From: Nitrospira sp.
Lineage (GTDB): Bacteria > Nitrospirota > Nitrospiria > Nitrospirales > Nitrospiraceae
Direction: 5' to 3'
Assembly (NCBI GenBank): GCA_019636815.1
Contig: JAHBWT010000001.1
Location: 1-64,000, forward strand
DNA length: 64,000 nt
Shown here piece after piece: positions 28,378 through 37,699 of this stretch. The position numbers were made by a program, and so were the translations under genes. Each line of letters begins with the position of its first letter. The stretch's first letter is position 1. The notes beneath the pieces were generated by a model that saw only the letters and a program-made list of their open reading frames with translations, was not told where the DNA came from and ran no database searches.

Positions 28378-30015
28378 TTACGGGATGGCACGCAATCGTT
28401 CGGTCAAACGAATATTCTCATCGTAATCAACGGGACAATCGATGACTGTTGGCACCGGTTGCGTCAGGGCCTCGGCCAGAAGAGGCGCCAGATCCGAAGA
28501 AGAGGCGGCGCGGTAACCGACCGCGCCAAAGCTTTCCGCATAGCGAACGAAATCCGGGTTGCTGAAATCCACGAATGCGCTGCGGCCGAATTTGAGTTGT
28601 TGTTTCCAACGGATGACGCCGTAACCGTCGTCTCGCCAGATTAGAACGACGAAGGGAAGATGCAGTCGGACCGCTGTTTCCAGTTCCTGCGAGTTCATGA
28701 GAAAACCTCCGTCACCGGTGACGGCCACAACGCGTCGTTCGGGATACAGCAATTTGGCGGCAATCGCGCCGGGTACGGCGATCCCCATCGCGGCGAACCC
28801 GTTGGAAATGATGCAGGAATTCGGCATTTCGCATGGGAACCCGCGAGCCATCCAGAGTTTATGAGCGCCGACGTCACACACGACGACATCGTCCGGTTTC
28901 AACGCGGCCCGCAGGTCGGCGATGATTCGTTGGGGACGCAACGGCCATGAGTCCGCATCCGGCTTCTCAGCTGCGAAGCCCTCGACAACGGTCGATCGAG
29001 CACGCTGAGCCCACGACGACAGGAACGGCGTGAGCTCGGCGCCGATCTGGTCCAGCGAAAGGCGGAGGTCGCCGAGCACCCCGACTTGGAGAATGTAGTG
29101 CTCATCGACTTCAGCTGGCGAGACATCAATATGGACAATGCGTTTGTCGCGTCGGACATTCCACAAGCAGGGTGCGTATTCGACGAAATCATACCCCAGA
29201 GCAATGACGACATCGGCTTGTTCCAGGACGACCGAGGAAAAATCACGGGCCTGGAGGCCGATCGTATACAGGGACAATGGATCGCTGTCTGGCAGCACAC
29301 CCTTGGCCATAAACGTATGGACAACGGGGATACGCAAACGGCGCGCGAATCGTCTGGCTGCCTCATGCGCACACCCACGGACGACTCCGTTTCCCGCTAA
29401 AATCACGGGCCGTTTCGCTCCGCGAATGGCATGAATCGCGCGCGTGACTTGGGCCGGTGAGGGTTCCGGCAGTACCGGCGATTGCACGGACAACGGCTCG
29501 ATTGTGCCGGATTCGTCGGTCGATTCCTCCGCAACATCCTCTGGCAGTTCGATATGGGTCGCTCCTGGCTTATCCGTTTCAGCGATCTTGAAGGCTTTTC
29601 TGACAGCCTCGGGAACGACCTCCACCTTCGAAATCGACGTGTTCCATTTCGTGATGGGTCGGAACATCGAAAGGACATCGATGGACTGGTGCGATTCTTT
29701 GTGGCGGCGATCGAGCGAGGCTTGAGCGGTAATGGCGACGAGAGGCACCCGGTCTAGATAGGCATCTACAACGCCGGTGAGCAGGTTGGTCGCGCCAGGC
29801 CCCAACGTAGACAAGCAGACACCTGCCTTACCGCTGAGCCGCCCATGGACATCGGCCATAAATGCCGCCCCTTGCTCATGCCGGGTTTCGATAAATTGAA
29901 TCGATGAATCGGCCAGCGCCTGCATCAATTCCAAGTTTTCTTCACCGGGTAGGCCGAAAACGAAACGGACACCTTCTTGCTCAAGACAGCGGACCATGAC
30001 CTGGGCCGAGTTCAT
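28378..30015 (-). CDS. Thiamine-diphosphate enzyme, acetolactate synthase (large-subunit) type
   Basis: 545 residues of the IlvB/AlsS family. The N-terminal pyrimidine domain has the activating Glu in FIETRHEQGAAFMADVHGRL and GPGATNLLTGVVDAYLDRVP. The central domain carries LAGNGVVRG; the C-terminal domain carries the ThDP/Mg motif GDGGFLMNSQELETA followed by LIWRDDGYGVIRWK. No regulatory small subunit (IlvN) is adjacent, so a catabolic acetolactate synthase or a related 2-oxoacid enzyme is as likely as the branched-chain pathway enzyme. The start at 30015 is chosen because GGGAGGTC lies upstream; a 41-codon extension has none. It is divergent from the gluconokinase gene. Confidence 0.82.
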   Translation of the reverse strand: MNSAQVMVRCLEQEGVRFVFGLPGEENLELMQALADSSIQFIETRHEQGAAFMADVHGRLSGKAGVCLSTLGPGATNLLTGVVDAYLDRVPLVAITAQASLDRRHKESHQSIDVLSMFRPITKWNTSISKVEVVPEAVRKAFKIAETDKPGATHIELPEDVAEESTDESGTIEPLSVQSPVLPEPSPAQVTRAIHAIRGAKRPVILAGNGVVRGCAHEAARRFARRLRIPVVHTFMAKGVLPDSDPLSLYTIGLQARDFSSVVLEQADVVIALGYDFVEYAPCLWNVRRDKRIVHIDVSPAEVDEHYILQVGVLGDLRLSLDQIGAELTPFLSSWAQRARSTVVEGFAAEKPDADSWPLRPQRIIADLRAALKPDDVVVCDVGAHKLWMARGFPCEMPNSCIISNGFAAMGIAVPGAIAAKLLYPERRVVAVTGDGGFLMNSQELETAVRLHLPFVVLIWRDDGYGVIRWKQQLKFGRSAFVDFSNPDFVRYAESFGAVGYRAASSSDLAPLLAEALTQPVPTVIDCPVDYDENIRLTERLRAIP

Positions 30016-30199
30016 ACGGACCTCCCAATCCCTCCATGACGCCCAGGGCAAACAATCACGATCAGTCCTTACCGGGAAAAGAGGTCTGCTTGTACTGGAA
30101 CATTCCCCAGTTGTTTCGACAGCGGGGGCGTACGACACTCAGAATGACGGCGCGGGCAAGCGGCTTCTGTCTAGGGGGTTCTGTGCCGCAGGACGTGTG

Positions 30200-30703
30200 A
30201 TGAACAGGGCTGTGTATGTCATCATTCTCATGGGAGTTGCCGGCTCCGGAAAGTCGACGGTCGGCCGACACTTGGCGAACGAGCTCGGCTGGCGCTTTGT
30301 GGATGGAGATGATTCCCATCCGCCAGACAACATCGAGAAGATCAGTCGCAATCTGCCACTGACTGATGAAGATCGACGTCCGTGGCTCGAACGCCTTCGG
30401 GCGGCGATTACCGAATGGGTGACTACCGGAACCCGCGTCGTTCTGGCAGCTTCTCTTTTGAAGTCCGCTTATCGCACAATCGTCCTTGGACATCACCACC
30501 ACTCGGTGCGAATCGCCTATCTGAAGGCTGACCGAGCTCTGTTGGAACGGCGCCTGCTCCATCGAGCCGACCATGTTATGAAAGCAGACTTGCTCGACAG
30601 TCAACTCGAGACTCTGGAGGAGCCGATCGAGGCACTGTTTCTTGATGCCTCCGAAACTCCACCGAAGCTTGGGCAGCAGATTCGCACCGCTCTCGATCTC
30701 TAG
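30200..30703 (+). CDS. gntK: Gluconokinase, GntK/IdnK family
   Basis: 167 residues, the normal length for this small P-loop kinase, which phosphorylates gluconate to 6-phosphogluconate for the pentose phosphate or Entner-Doudoroff routes. Walker A GVAGSGKST is at the N-terminus, then GWRFVDGDDSHPPDNIEKIS, the substrate-binding segment of the family, and LLESQ-like LLDSQLETLE. The ATG at 30200 is preceded by AGGA. A CTAGGGGG motif at 30171-30178 lies just upstream but lacks the second half of the repeated element. Confidence 0.9.
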   Translation: MNRAVYVIILMGVAGSGKSTVGRHLANELGWRFVDGDDSHPPDNIEKISRNLPLTDEDRRPWLERLRAAITEWVTTGTRVVLAASLLKSAYRTIVLGHHHHSVRIAYLKADRALLERRLLHRADHVMKADLLDSQLETLEEPIEALFLDASETPPKLGQQIRTALDL

Positions 30704-30790
30704 CGGGCCGTGTAATCCCGAGGTATGAATTTTGTTAGGCCGAGGGCGAACGGTTGAGGGATACGACACTGGCGGTTTGTTGGCCGCTTG

Positions 30791-30807
30791 CTAGGGGGTT
30801 ACCTAGG
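30791..30807 (+). promoter_or_regulatory. CTAGGG-N5-CCTAGG element with -10 candidate
   Basis: CTAGGGGGTTACCTAGG, 74 bp before the KaiB ATG. TATCTT begins 24 bases past the end (30831-30836), and an AT-rich stretch with TACAAT lies between. The AT-rich spacer contrasts with the GC-rich surroundings. Confidence 0.55.
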
Positions 30808-30880
30808 TGTACAATATTCAAAAATAAATGTATCTTGCCGTTTTTGTTCAGCTAGTACATACGCCACTAGGGGCAGGCCG

Positions 30881-31228
30881 ATGCCTAAAAAGCCGCTGAA
30901 TGGAGCTGCCGAGTACGAGAAGGCGCTGAAAAAGGCGGATGCGCAGGCCTATGTGCTGCGTCTCTGCATCAGCGGCATGACGCCTCGTTCACGCGCGGCC
31001 CTTGTGAATCTAAAACGTATCTGCGAGACCTACCTCCAGGATCGATATCAACTCGAAGTGATCGACCTCTATCAGCAGCCTGAGCTGGCGGCGAAGCATC
31101 AAGTGCTCGCGACGCCGACGTTGGTGAAGACTCTTCCGCCGCCGCTGCGGCGGTTCCTCGGCGATCTGTCCGATACGGCCGGAACCCTGCGCCGCTTGGG
31201 AGTTTCGGTCACAACGGGGAAAACATGA
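30881..31228 (+). CDS. kaiB: KaiB-like protein
   Basis: 115 residues. The body AYVLRLCISGMTPRSRAALV followed by NLKRICETYLQDRYQLEVID and YQQPELAAKHQVLATPTLVK matches the KaiB domain, ending PPPLRRFLGDLSDT. KaiB is a fold-switching thioredoxin-like protein that binds KaiC in cyanobacteria; outside them, KaiB homologues are linked to stress responses. No KaiC or KaiA is in the window. The stop overlaps the start of the following histidine kinase (ATGA at 31225-31228), so the two proteins are probably made together and may act together, as in SasA where a KaiB-like domain is fused to a kinase. The start is at 30881; an upstream in-frame start is less likely. Confidence 0.88.
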   Translation: MPKKPLNGAAEYEKALKKADAQAYVLRLCISGMTPRSRAALVNLKRICETYLQDRYQLEVIDLYQQPELAAKHQVLATPTLVKTLPPPLRRFLGDLSDTAGTLRRLGVSVTTGKT

Positions 31229-34227
31229 GCGACGAGCCAAGGAAGCCCTATGAGGACCTCCTCAAAGAGAATGAAGACCTGCTCGTGCGATTCGAAGAGG
31301 CGAGCGAAGTCCTGACCGCTATTCGGACCGGTACGGTCGATGCGCTGGTGGTCGAAGGACCGAAAGGCGAACAGGTCTATTCGCTCCAAGGAGCCGACCA
31401 CCCGTACCGAATCTTCGTCGAGCACATGAATGAAGGCGCGGTGACCATCGACGAGAACGGCGTGATCGTCTATGCCAATCGTCTATTCGCCAAGCTCGTC
31501 GGCCTGTCGTTGGAACTGACCGTAGGCAGGGAGCTGGCGAGCTTCTTGTCGCCGGACGAACGACTTCTGTGGGATGAATTGATCCGCGGGGCCAACGGCG
31601 AGCCAAGCCGGTGGGAACTGACCCTCCTCAGCGCAAGCGGCGAATCGATTCCCATCCTCCTGTCCGCCCGCCACCTGCCGATCGAGCCAGGCCGGTTCTA
31701 TTGCTGCATCGTTTCGGACCTTCGGGAGCAGCGTCTGCAGGAACGACTCAAGCAAAGCGAGGAACGCTTCCGCGCCTTTACTAACGTCGCGAACGATGTC
31801 GTGTACCGCATGAGTCCCGACTGGTCCGAAATGCGGTATCTCCAAGGGCGGAAGTTCATCGCCGACACGCTCGAGCCCAGCCGCACGTGGCTCGATACAT
31901 ATATCCATCCGGATGATCAGCGGCATGTGATGGAAACGATTCAGCGAGCCGTTCGGTCCAACAGCGTGTTTGAACTGGAGCATCGCGTGATCAGAGTGGA
32001 CGGTTCGCTTGGATGGACACATTCACGGGCGATCCCGATCCTCGATGACCGCGGCGAGATCGTGGAATGGTTCGGCGCGGCAAGCAATGTGACGCAGCGC
32101 AAGCAGGCGGAGGAAGCCTTGCAGCAACGCCATCGGCAACTGGAACTATTGGCGATGACGTCACAGCGATTGCTCCTCGGCAGGGAGTCGGAGCAAGAGC
32201 TGCTGGCACCTATCTTCGAAGACATTGCGCGGCTCATCGACATGGAAATGTTTTACCACTACCGTCCAAGTGAAAATCCGAAGATGTTACGGCTGCACGC
32301 GTCCGGTGGCATTACCGAGAAAGAACGCGATCTGTTCGCCACTATGGGATTCGGCGAGCTCTTATGCGGACAGGTGGCGGAACGACGCGAACGCCTCATC
32401 ATCGAAGACTTGCAACATTCGTCACATCCCGGAATCGACGTGCTGAGAGCGATGGGCGCGACGAGTTACGCGGGGTTCCCTTTGGTGGCGAATGGTGCAT
32501 TAGTGGGCACGATCGCCTTCATCTCCAACCGTCGCACGCATCTCTGCGAAGACAATGTACGGATGATTCAAACCATCTGTGATCAAATCGCCGCGACGCT
32601 CGAACGGATGAAGCTCCAGCGGGAGTTGCGCGAGAGAGAAGAACGGCTGACGTTAGCCGTAAACGTAGGGCGGATGGGCTTGTGGGATTGGGATGTATTG
32701 ACCGGGAGAGTCGAGTGGTCGGCCGGACACTTCGAGTTGCTCGGGTTGCGTCCAGGCGACGTACAACCTTCATATGGGACGTGGGCCTCGCATGTGCATC
32801 CTGATGACCGGCCTGATGTCGAGCAGAACTTGCAGGAGTCCATGGCCTCACGTGCCGAGTACCGTGCGGATTTCCGTGTAATCTGGGCGGACGGCAGCAT
32901 CCACTGGATGGCAGGCAGAGGACGGTTCCAGTATACGGTCGACGGCCGATGCAGCAGGATGGTGGGAGTGATGGTCGACATTACCCATCGCAAGGAAGCG
33001 GAAGCGGCCTTGCGCGAGAGGGAAGAGAGGGCACGGGAATTCGCGGCACAATTGGAAGGGTTGGTCGCTGAGCGCACGACGGAACTCTTGCAATCACAGG
33101 ACCGGTTGCGCGCCTTGGCCATGGAACTGAACCTCGCCGAGCAACGGGAGCGCAAGCGCTTGGCGACCGAGCTGCACGATTACCTTGCTCAACTCTTGGC
33201 GGTTGGGAAAATGTACTTGGACCGGATCAAGCAAGAGGCCGGAGCGCCTTTGCTTGAAGAACTGGGCGAAACTCTGGACCAAGCCTTGACCTACACCCGC
33301 ACGCTGGTGGCTCAGCTGAGTCCGCCGTTTTTCCACGAGTTGGGATTGGCGTACGCTTTCAAATGGCTGGCCGACCAGCTTGAGTCGCGCGGTCTCCGCG
33401 TCTCGGTGGACGTGGAGGATGGACGCTCGTCGGTGACCGACGATCACGCCACCTTGCTGTTTCAAGCGGCGCGCGAACTTCTCATGAACGTGGTGAAACA
33501 CGCGGGATCCAACCGCGCCCACCTCGCGATGACTACGACAGAAAGGACGCTCCGCATCGAGGTCTCGGACGATGGCAGCGGTTTCGATGTGGCCGCGATT
33601 GATTCGGCATCGGCTACCGGAACGCAAGGGCGGTTTGGGTTGTTCAGTATTCGAGAACGGATGATCGCGATGGGCGGCCATTTCGACCTGGTCTCCCGAC
33701 CTGGCGACGGTACTCGGGCGACGTTGGTCGTGCCGCTCAACAACTCAGCAGCCGCCAGAATTGAGGACGCAGGACTCAGGACCGGATTGTCCGGACTGAG
33801 CTCAGCCCATGGAACTCATGACTCACAATTTCACGAAGGGCTTCCCATTCGCGTGCTTCTCGTCGACGATCATGCCATGGTACGGCAGGGTTTGCGCAGC
33901 ATCTTGGACGCCTATGCCGATGTGAAGGTCGTGGGTGAAGCAGCCACTGGTGACGAGGCGGTCGCGCTGACCGATCAACTCCGCCCGTCGGTCATCGTGA
34001 TGGATATCAACATGCCCAGGATGAACGGCATCGAGGCCACGGCTGCGATCAAGGCGCGTCATTCAACCGCGGTGGTGATCGGCTTGTCGGTTCAAGCGGA
34101 TGAGTTTGCCCGTTCCGAAATGCTCCGGGCCGGTGCCACGGCCCTGATGACCAAAGAAGCGGCCGTGGAGGAGCTGTATCGGGCGATTCAGGAAGCACTT
34201 CATAGGAAAGTAATAAGCGGCCACTAA
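31225..34227 (+). CDS. Hybrid histidine kinase: PAS-PAS-GAF-PAS-HisKA_3-HATPase-REC
   Basis: 1000 residues, cytosolic (no membrane helices). Domains: PAS about 60-170, PAS with PAC 180-295, GAF 310-460, PAS 465-590, coiled coil, HisKA_3 dimerisation domain with His651 in the ATELHDYLAQLL motif, HATPase about 745-850 (ELLMNVVKHAGSNRA, SDDGSGFD, GLFSIRERM), and a C-terminal receiver with Asp927 in VIVMDINMPRMNG. This NarX/DegS-type kinase probably autophosphorylates and passes phosphate to its own receiver and on to a NarL-class regulator. Its receiver is strikingly close to the orphan receiver at 51213-51626. Coupling with KaiB suggests KaiB-dependent control of kinase activity; the signal sensed is unknown. 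Confidence 0.9.
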   Translation: MSDEPRKPYEDLLKENEDLLVRFEEASEVLTAIRTGTVDALVVEGPKGEQVYSLQGADHPYRIFVEHMNEGAVTIDENGVIVYANRLFAKLVGLSLELTVGRELASFLSPDERLLWDELIRGANGEPSRWELTLLSASGESIPILLSARHLPIEPGRFYCCIVSDLREQRLQERLKQSEERFRAFTNVANDVVYRMSPDWSEMRYLQGRKFIADTLEPSRTWLDTYIHPDDQRHVMETIQRAVRSNSVFELEHRVIRVDGSLGWTHSRAIPILDDRGEIVEWFGAASNVTQRKQAEEALQQRHRQLELLAMTSQRLLLGRESEQELLAPIFEDIARLIDMEMFYHYRPSENPKMLRLHASGGITEKERDLFATMGFGELLCGQVAERRERLIIEDLQHSSHPGIDVLRAMGATSYAGFPLVANGALVGTIAFISNRRTHLCEDNVRMIQTICDQIAATLERMKLQRELREREERLTLAVNVGRMGLWDWDVLTGRVEWSAGHFELLGLRPGDVQPSYGTWASHVHPDDRPDVEQNLQESMASRAEYRADFRVIWADGSIHWMAGRGRFQYTVDGRCSRMVGVMVDITHRKEAEAALREREERAREFAAQLEGLVAERTTELLQSQDRLRALAMELNLAEQRERKRLATELHDYLAQLLAVGKMYLDRIKQEAGAPLLEELGETLDQALTYTRTLVAQLSPPFFHELGLAYAFKWLADQLESRGLRVSVDVEDGRSSVTDDHATLLFQAARELLMNVVKHAGSNRAHLAMTTTERTLRIEVSDDGSGFDVAAIDSASATGTQGRFGLFSIRERMIAMGGHFDLVSRPGDGTRATLVVPLNNSAAARIEDAGLRTGLSGLSSAHGTHDSQFHEGLPIRVLLVDDHAMVRQGLRSILDAYADVKVVGEAATGDEAVALTDQLRPSVIVMDINMPRMNGIEATAAIKARHSTAVVIGLSVQADEFARSEMLRAGATALMTKEAAVEELYRAIQEALHRKVISGH

Positions 34228-34347
34228 GGTATGACGCGAATGGCCTCGGCCAAAAGCAATAGTGTGATACGTGGCATAAAAAGTCGGCTTATCCTCGATG
34301 TGTCACCCGCAGCGCGGATTGCTGTGAGTGAACGAACCTAAGGCACC

Positions 34348-34563
34348 TCACGGTATCCCATTAACTATGGTTCCCTGCTCCGCGAACGTAGCCAGCTCCC
34401 GCACGCTGAGTTCGAAGCGAGGCTTCCAGTCCGACTGTGAGGCGAAATGGCCAGGGTTGGCCAGTGATTGCCGATAGAGTTGAACTGCCGCCCGGGCCCA
34501 TTCTTTAGCGGCGTCTTCGCCATCCCGAGCACAGAGCATCGTCAATCGCATCCGTTCGCTCAT
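34348..34563 (-). CDS. Small hypothetical protein, about 71 aa
   Basis: A 71-residue soluble protein (start MSERMRLTMLCARDGEDAAK) with a helical first half that includes KEWARAAVQLYRQSL and a second half with RFELSVRELATFAEQG. A TTG at 34575 would add four residues. The ribosome site is weak, yet the amphipathic patterning, Ala/Arg-rich helices and lack of rare codons are protein-like. No family is recognised. It lies alone, convergent with the hybrid kinase gene. Confidence 0.5.
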   Translation of the reverse strand: MSERMRLTMLCARDGEDAAKEWARAAVQLYRQSLANPGHFASQSDWKPRFELSVRELATFAEQGTIVNGIP

Positions 34564-34863
34564 TCTGTTGCCCAACCACAGTGTATTGTGCAGAGCCAGT
34601 CCGAGCGGCCAGCCGCTGGTCGATATTCAGGGAGCGCCGTCATAGGCCTGCTCCAGCAGGGTCCCGATCGATTCCTCAGTTGGCCACTGGACAATTTTCA
34701 TCATCCTTCAAAAACCGTTTCCTAAAAACTGGACGAACTCCTTGCCGGAACTGGCTAATCGGGTTCGTTGGGCGTGCACCACGATCGAGTTCGGACACGA
34801 AAGACAGGCCCATGGCGGAGTGCCTTGATCGCACACGCCGGCAATCTTCGTTGGACCGGACTC

Positions 34864-37551
34864 CTACTCCAGCGACTGTGTGCGAGCGAGCCGCGCGACG
34901 CGATCGTGCAAGGCCTGGGCAATCTGCTCATATCGTTCCATGCCGGGCGCTTGCGAGTCGACGGACTTTGCGGCGATCGGTTCGCCGAACACGACCGTGA
35001 CCCTTGATGGACGAGGCCACCTGGCTCCGATAGGCATCGCTTCGTAGGTGCCGTGAATCCAGATCGGGACAATGGGGACGGGCTCCGCGGCGAGGAGCAT
35101 GCCGAGGCCGGATTGAAATGGTTGCAGTCGTCCGTCGCGAGACCGCTCTCCCTCGGGGAACCACACGAGCGGATGCCCTCGTCGAAGGAGACAGACGCCG
35201 AACGCCACGTTGGTGAGCGGCCCGGATCGAGGATCAATGGGGACGATCTGCATGGCGCGGCTCAGCCATCGCATGATCATATTGCGAAACATGATGGCCG
35301 ACCATCCCGACCAATAGGTCTGCTGCAAGAGATCGGATGGCAGCGCCGCCGCGATTGCCAAGGAGTCCAGAAAACTGACATGGTTGGAAATCATCAAAAA
35401 TGGACCGCGATCGGGGACATGTGCGCGACCGATGACCCGCAGACGGTACCTCCACCGCATGAGCATCCGGCTGAGACCGTACAATCCCGCCGCGACTGCT
35501 CGATGGACGACATGGCGAGCAGCCAGCCATCGCCGTTGCTCCAGCCCAATCAGGTCTTCGGGATGCTCGAGACGCTCGACGGGATCCATGCCCGTAATCG
35601 ACTCGTCGCCCTGGGCCTCGGCCACCTCTCGGAGCAGGTCCCGGATGGTTTCAACTCGGCCGATCGCCTCCTGTGAAATCTCGACGCCGGTTTGCTCGTG
35701 CAGGGCGAGCGTCAGCGCAATCCAGTCCATGGATTCGATGCCCAGATCGAAGCGGATGTGACTCTCCGGAGAGACTCGACGGTCGGAGAACCGTTTTCCA
35801 AACCACTCCCAGACACGACCGACGTGGGGAATGCCGAGCAACTGTCTGTCTTCCGGAGACAATTGCTCGCTCGAGACCGGCCCCGTCGCCTCCGATTCGG
35901 CTTGCGGATGTTCCCGTGCCGCCCGGAACCGCTCGAGAAGTTTATGACGCCGCAGCTTCCCAAGACGGGTCCGCGGCAGCGGCGTTCTCGTGACCGCCAC
36001 GGCCGTCACCCGTTGATGGGACGGCAATCCGGCGGACGCGCGGCGGATCTCCTTCTCACAACGTTTCCGGAGTTGTTCCATATCCGTCTCGCGTGCGAGT
36101 TGCTCATGTGGCACGACCAGCGCTCCAAGGACATCCTGATCCTGGAGTACTCCCACCTCCTTGATGTGTTCACTCGTTCCAATCACCTCCTCGATTCGCT
36201 CGGGCTGAATCTTTTCTCCCGCCCCCAGCTTGATCAGCGACCCGACTCGACCCGTCAGCATCAGATAGCCGTCGTCGAAATGGCCGCGATCACCCGTGCG
36301 GAAGAATCCGTCCGAGGTAAAGGCCTCGTTCGTTTTGTCAGGGAGGTTCCGATACCCAGCAAACACATTGGGTCCCCGTACCAGCACTTCCCCGGGCTCG
36401 CCGGACTCCGACTCCGCCAGTTGGACCTCGACGCCCTCCAGCGGCCGCCCGGCCGAACCGATGCGCCCTGTGCCCGGCTCGTTGAAGGTCACGATCGGCG
36501 AGGTTTCCGTCAGTCCGTACCCGCTGGCGACTTGCCATCCCAGCCCTTCGAGTGTCCATCCAAAGTCGGAGCCGAGCGCCGCTCCGCCGGAAACGAGGAG
36601 GCGAAGGTTCGGACCCATCTCACGATGCAGCGACGCGAACAGACGCCGACCGAGACGAAGGCCCAGCCAGCGACGCAGCACGACCGAGAGGCGGGTCGCC
36701 GCCTGAAACACCAGCCAGGCCGTCGTTCCCTTCTGTCGGACTTTTCTTATGATGGAAGTCACCAAGACGTGGTAGAGACGAGGCACCCCAATGAGCACGG
36801 TGGCCTCTCCTTCGACGAGCGCTCGGGCGAGCTGCGGGCCGGTCGGCGAGAAGGGCAGTATGATCGGCACGCCGGCAGCCAGCGACGCCAGCATGCCGAC
36901 GACGAAGGGATACACATGATGAAGGGGCAACGGAATCAGGATTCGGTCATTCGGCTTGACGATGCCTAATCGAAGGAGTCCGTGGAGGTTCGCGCTGACG
37001 TTCCTGTGGCTCAGGCAGACGCCCTTCGGCAAGCCGGTCGTGCCCGACGTATAGAACAGCACCGCTGGATCACTCTCATCGACGGGAGGAGCAGCCGGTC
37101 CTGGCTCGACCATCCATCGCGTCCAACTTCTTTCGTCTGTCGGCTCGGTATCGATCATTATTCGAGAGACATCGTGAGACAGTCCGATTTCCTCAAGCCG
37201 CTTTGCAAGCGATCGAGTTGTGACAATCCATTTGACGTCACCATCTTCCAGCACATGCCGGAGATCATCGGCCTCCAACTGCGTATCCACGGGCACCGGC
37301 ACAGCCCCGCACTCCATGAGCGCGCAGGCGATGATGACCCATTCGGCCGTATTGGGCGCACACAGAGCCACCATGCTCCCTGGATTCATGCCCTGTCGCC
37401 GGAACCCGGTGGACAGACGACCGACTGTCGCGGCGAGGTCTCCATACGTCAGGATTTCAGGACCGGCTCGCTTGAATGAGATCAGGGCCGGCCGTGTGCC
37501 TCGATTCCCGAACGATCTGACCAGGGCCTGCAAGGTAGAAAATGAGGACAT
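34864..37551 (-). CDS. Acyl-AMP ligase - acyl carrier - acyltransferase fusion
   Basis: 895 residues with three activities in one chain. Residues about 1-530 are an AMP-forming acyl-CoA/acyl-ACP synthetase (LFYTSGTTGLPKGVCLSHRN, then GYGLTETSP and TGDRGHFDDGYLMLTGR). About 580-660 is an acyl-carrier-like domain with the phosphopantetheine Ser in LGIESMDW. About 690-890 is a PlsC-type 1-acyl-glycerol-3-phosphate acyltransferase (ISNHVSFLDSL, WFPEGERSRDG). The enzyme could activate a free fatty acid, hold it on the carrier and transfer it to a lysophospholipid, a self-contained acyl-recycling route like Aas. The start at 37551 is chosen over an upstream GTG (37566). Last gene downstream of the ABC transporter genes, on the same strand. 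Confidence 0.86.
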   Translation of the reverse strand: MSSFSTLQALVRSFGNRGTRPALISFKRAGPEILTYGDLAATVGRLSTGFRRQGMNPGSMVALCAPNTAEWVIIACALMECGAVPVPVDTQLEADDLRHVLEDGDVKWIVTTRSLAKRLEEIGLSHDVSRIMIDTEPTDERSWTRWMVEPGPAAPPVDESDPAVLFYTSGTTGLPKGVCLSHRNVSANLHGLLRLGIVKPNDRILIPLPLHHVYPFVVGMLASLAAGVPIILPFSPTGPQLARALVEGEATVLIGVPRLYHVLVTSIIRKVRQKGTTAWLVFQAATRLSVVLRRWLGLRLGRRLFASLHREMGPNLRLLVSGGAALGSDFGWTLEGLGWQVASGYGLTETSPIVTFNEPGTGRIGSAGRPLEGVEVQLAESESGEPGEVLVRGPNVFAGYRNLPDKTNEAFTSDGFFRTGDRGHFDDGYLMLTGRVGSLIKLGAGEKIQPERIEEVIGTSEHIKEVGVLQDQDVLGALVVPHEQLARETDMEQLRKRCEKEIRRASAGLPSHQRVTAVAVTRTPLPRTRLGKLRRHKLLERFRAAREHPQAESEATGPVSSEQLSPEDRQLLGIPHVGRVWEWFGKRFSDRRVSPESHIRFDLGIESMDWIALTLALHEQTGVEISQEAIGRVETIRDLLREVAEAQGDESITGMDPVERLEHPEDLIGLEQRRWLAARHVVHRAVAAGLYGLSRMLMRWRYRLRVIGRAHVPDRGPFLMISNHVSFLDSLAIAAALPSDLLQQTYWSGWSAIMFRNMIMRWLSRAMQIVPIDPRSGPLTNVAFGVCLLRRGHPLVWFPEGERSRDGRLQPFQSGLGMLLAAEPVPIVPIWIHGTYEAMPIGARWPRPSRVTVVFGEPIAAKSVDSQAPGMERYEQIAQALHDRVARLARTQSLE

Positions 37552-37699
37552 GGCAACCTCACACACCGACTCACTCGTACCCTAAGGCCGGTGCAACCAA
37601 GCTTCTACTAGGGAGACTCCCGGGCGTCCTCCGGGTCGGGTAGCATAAACGGCCCCGAACCACTTCGCGCTACGCGTCGGGTTGCGGTTCCTCATCCGG

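Noticed and set aside
30171-30187. CTAGGG-GGTTC-TGTGCC before gluconokinase
   Set aside because: Only the first half matches and it ends 13 bp before the start codon, too close for a promoter element of this type.
35692-36969. Plus-strand open frame of 425 codons inside the acyl-ligase fusion
   Set aside because: Antisense shadow; no ribosome site and arginine-rich low-information product, while the minus strand carries intact ligase motifs.
37608-37624. CTAGGG-AGACT-CCCGGG upstream of the acyl-ligase fusion
   Set aside because: Second half does not match and the orientation points away from the gene.
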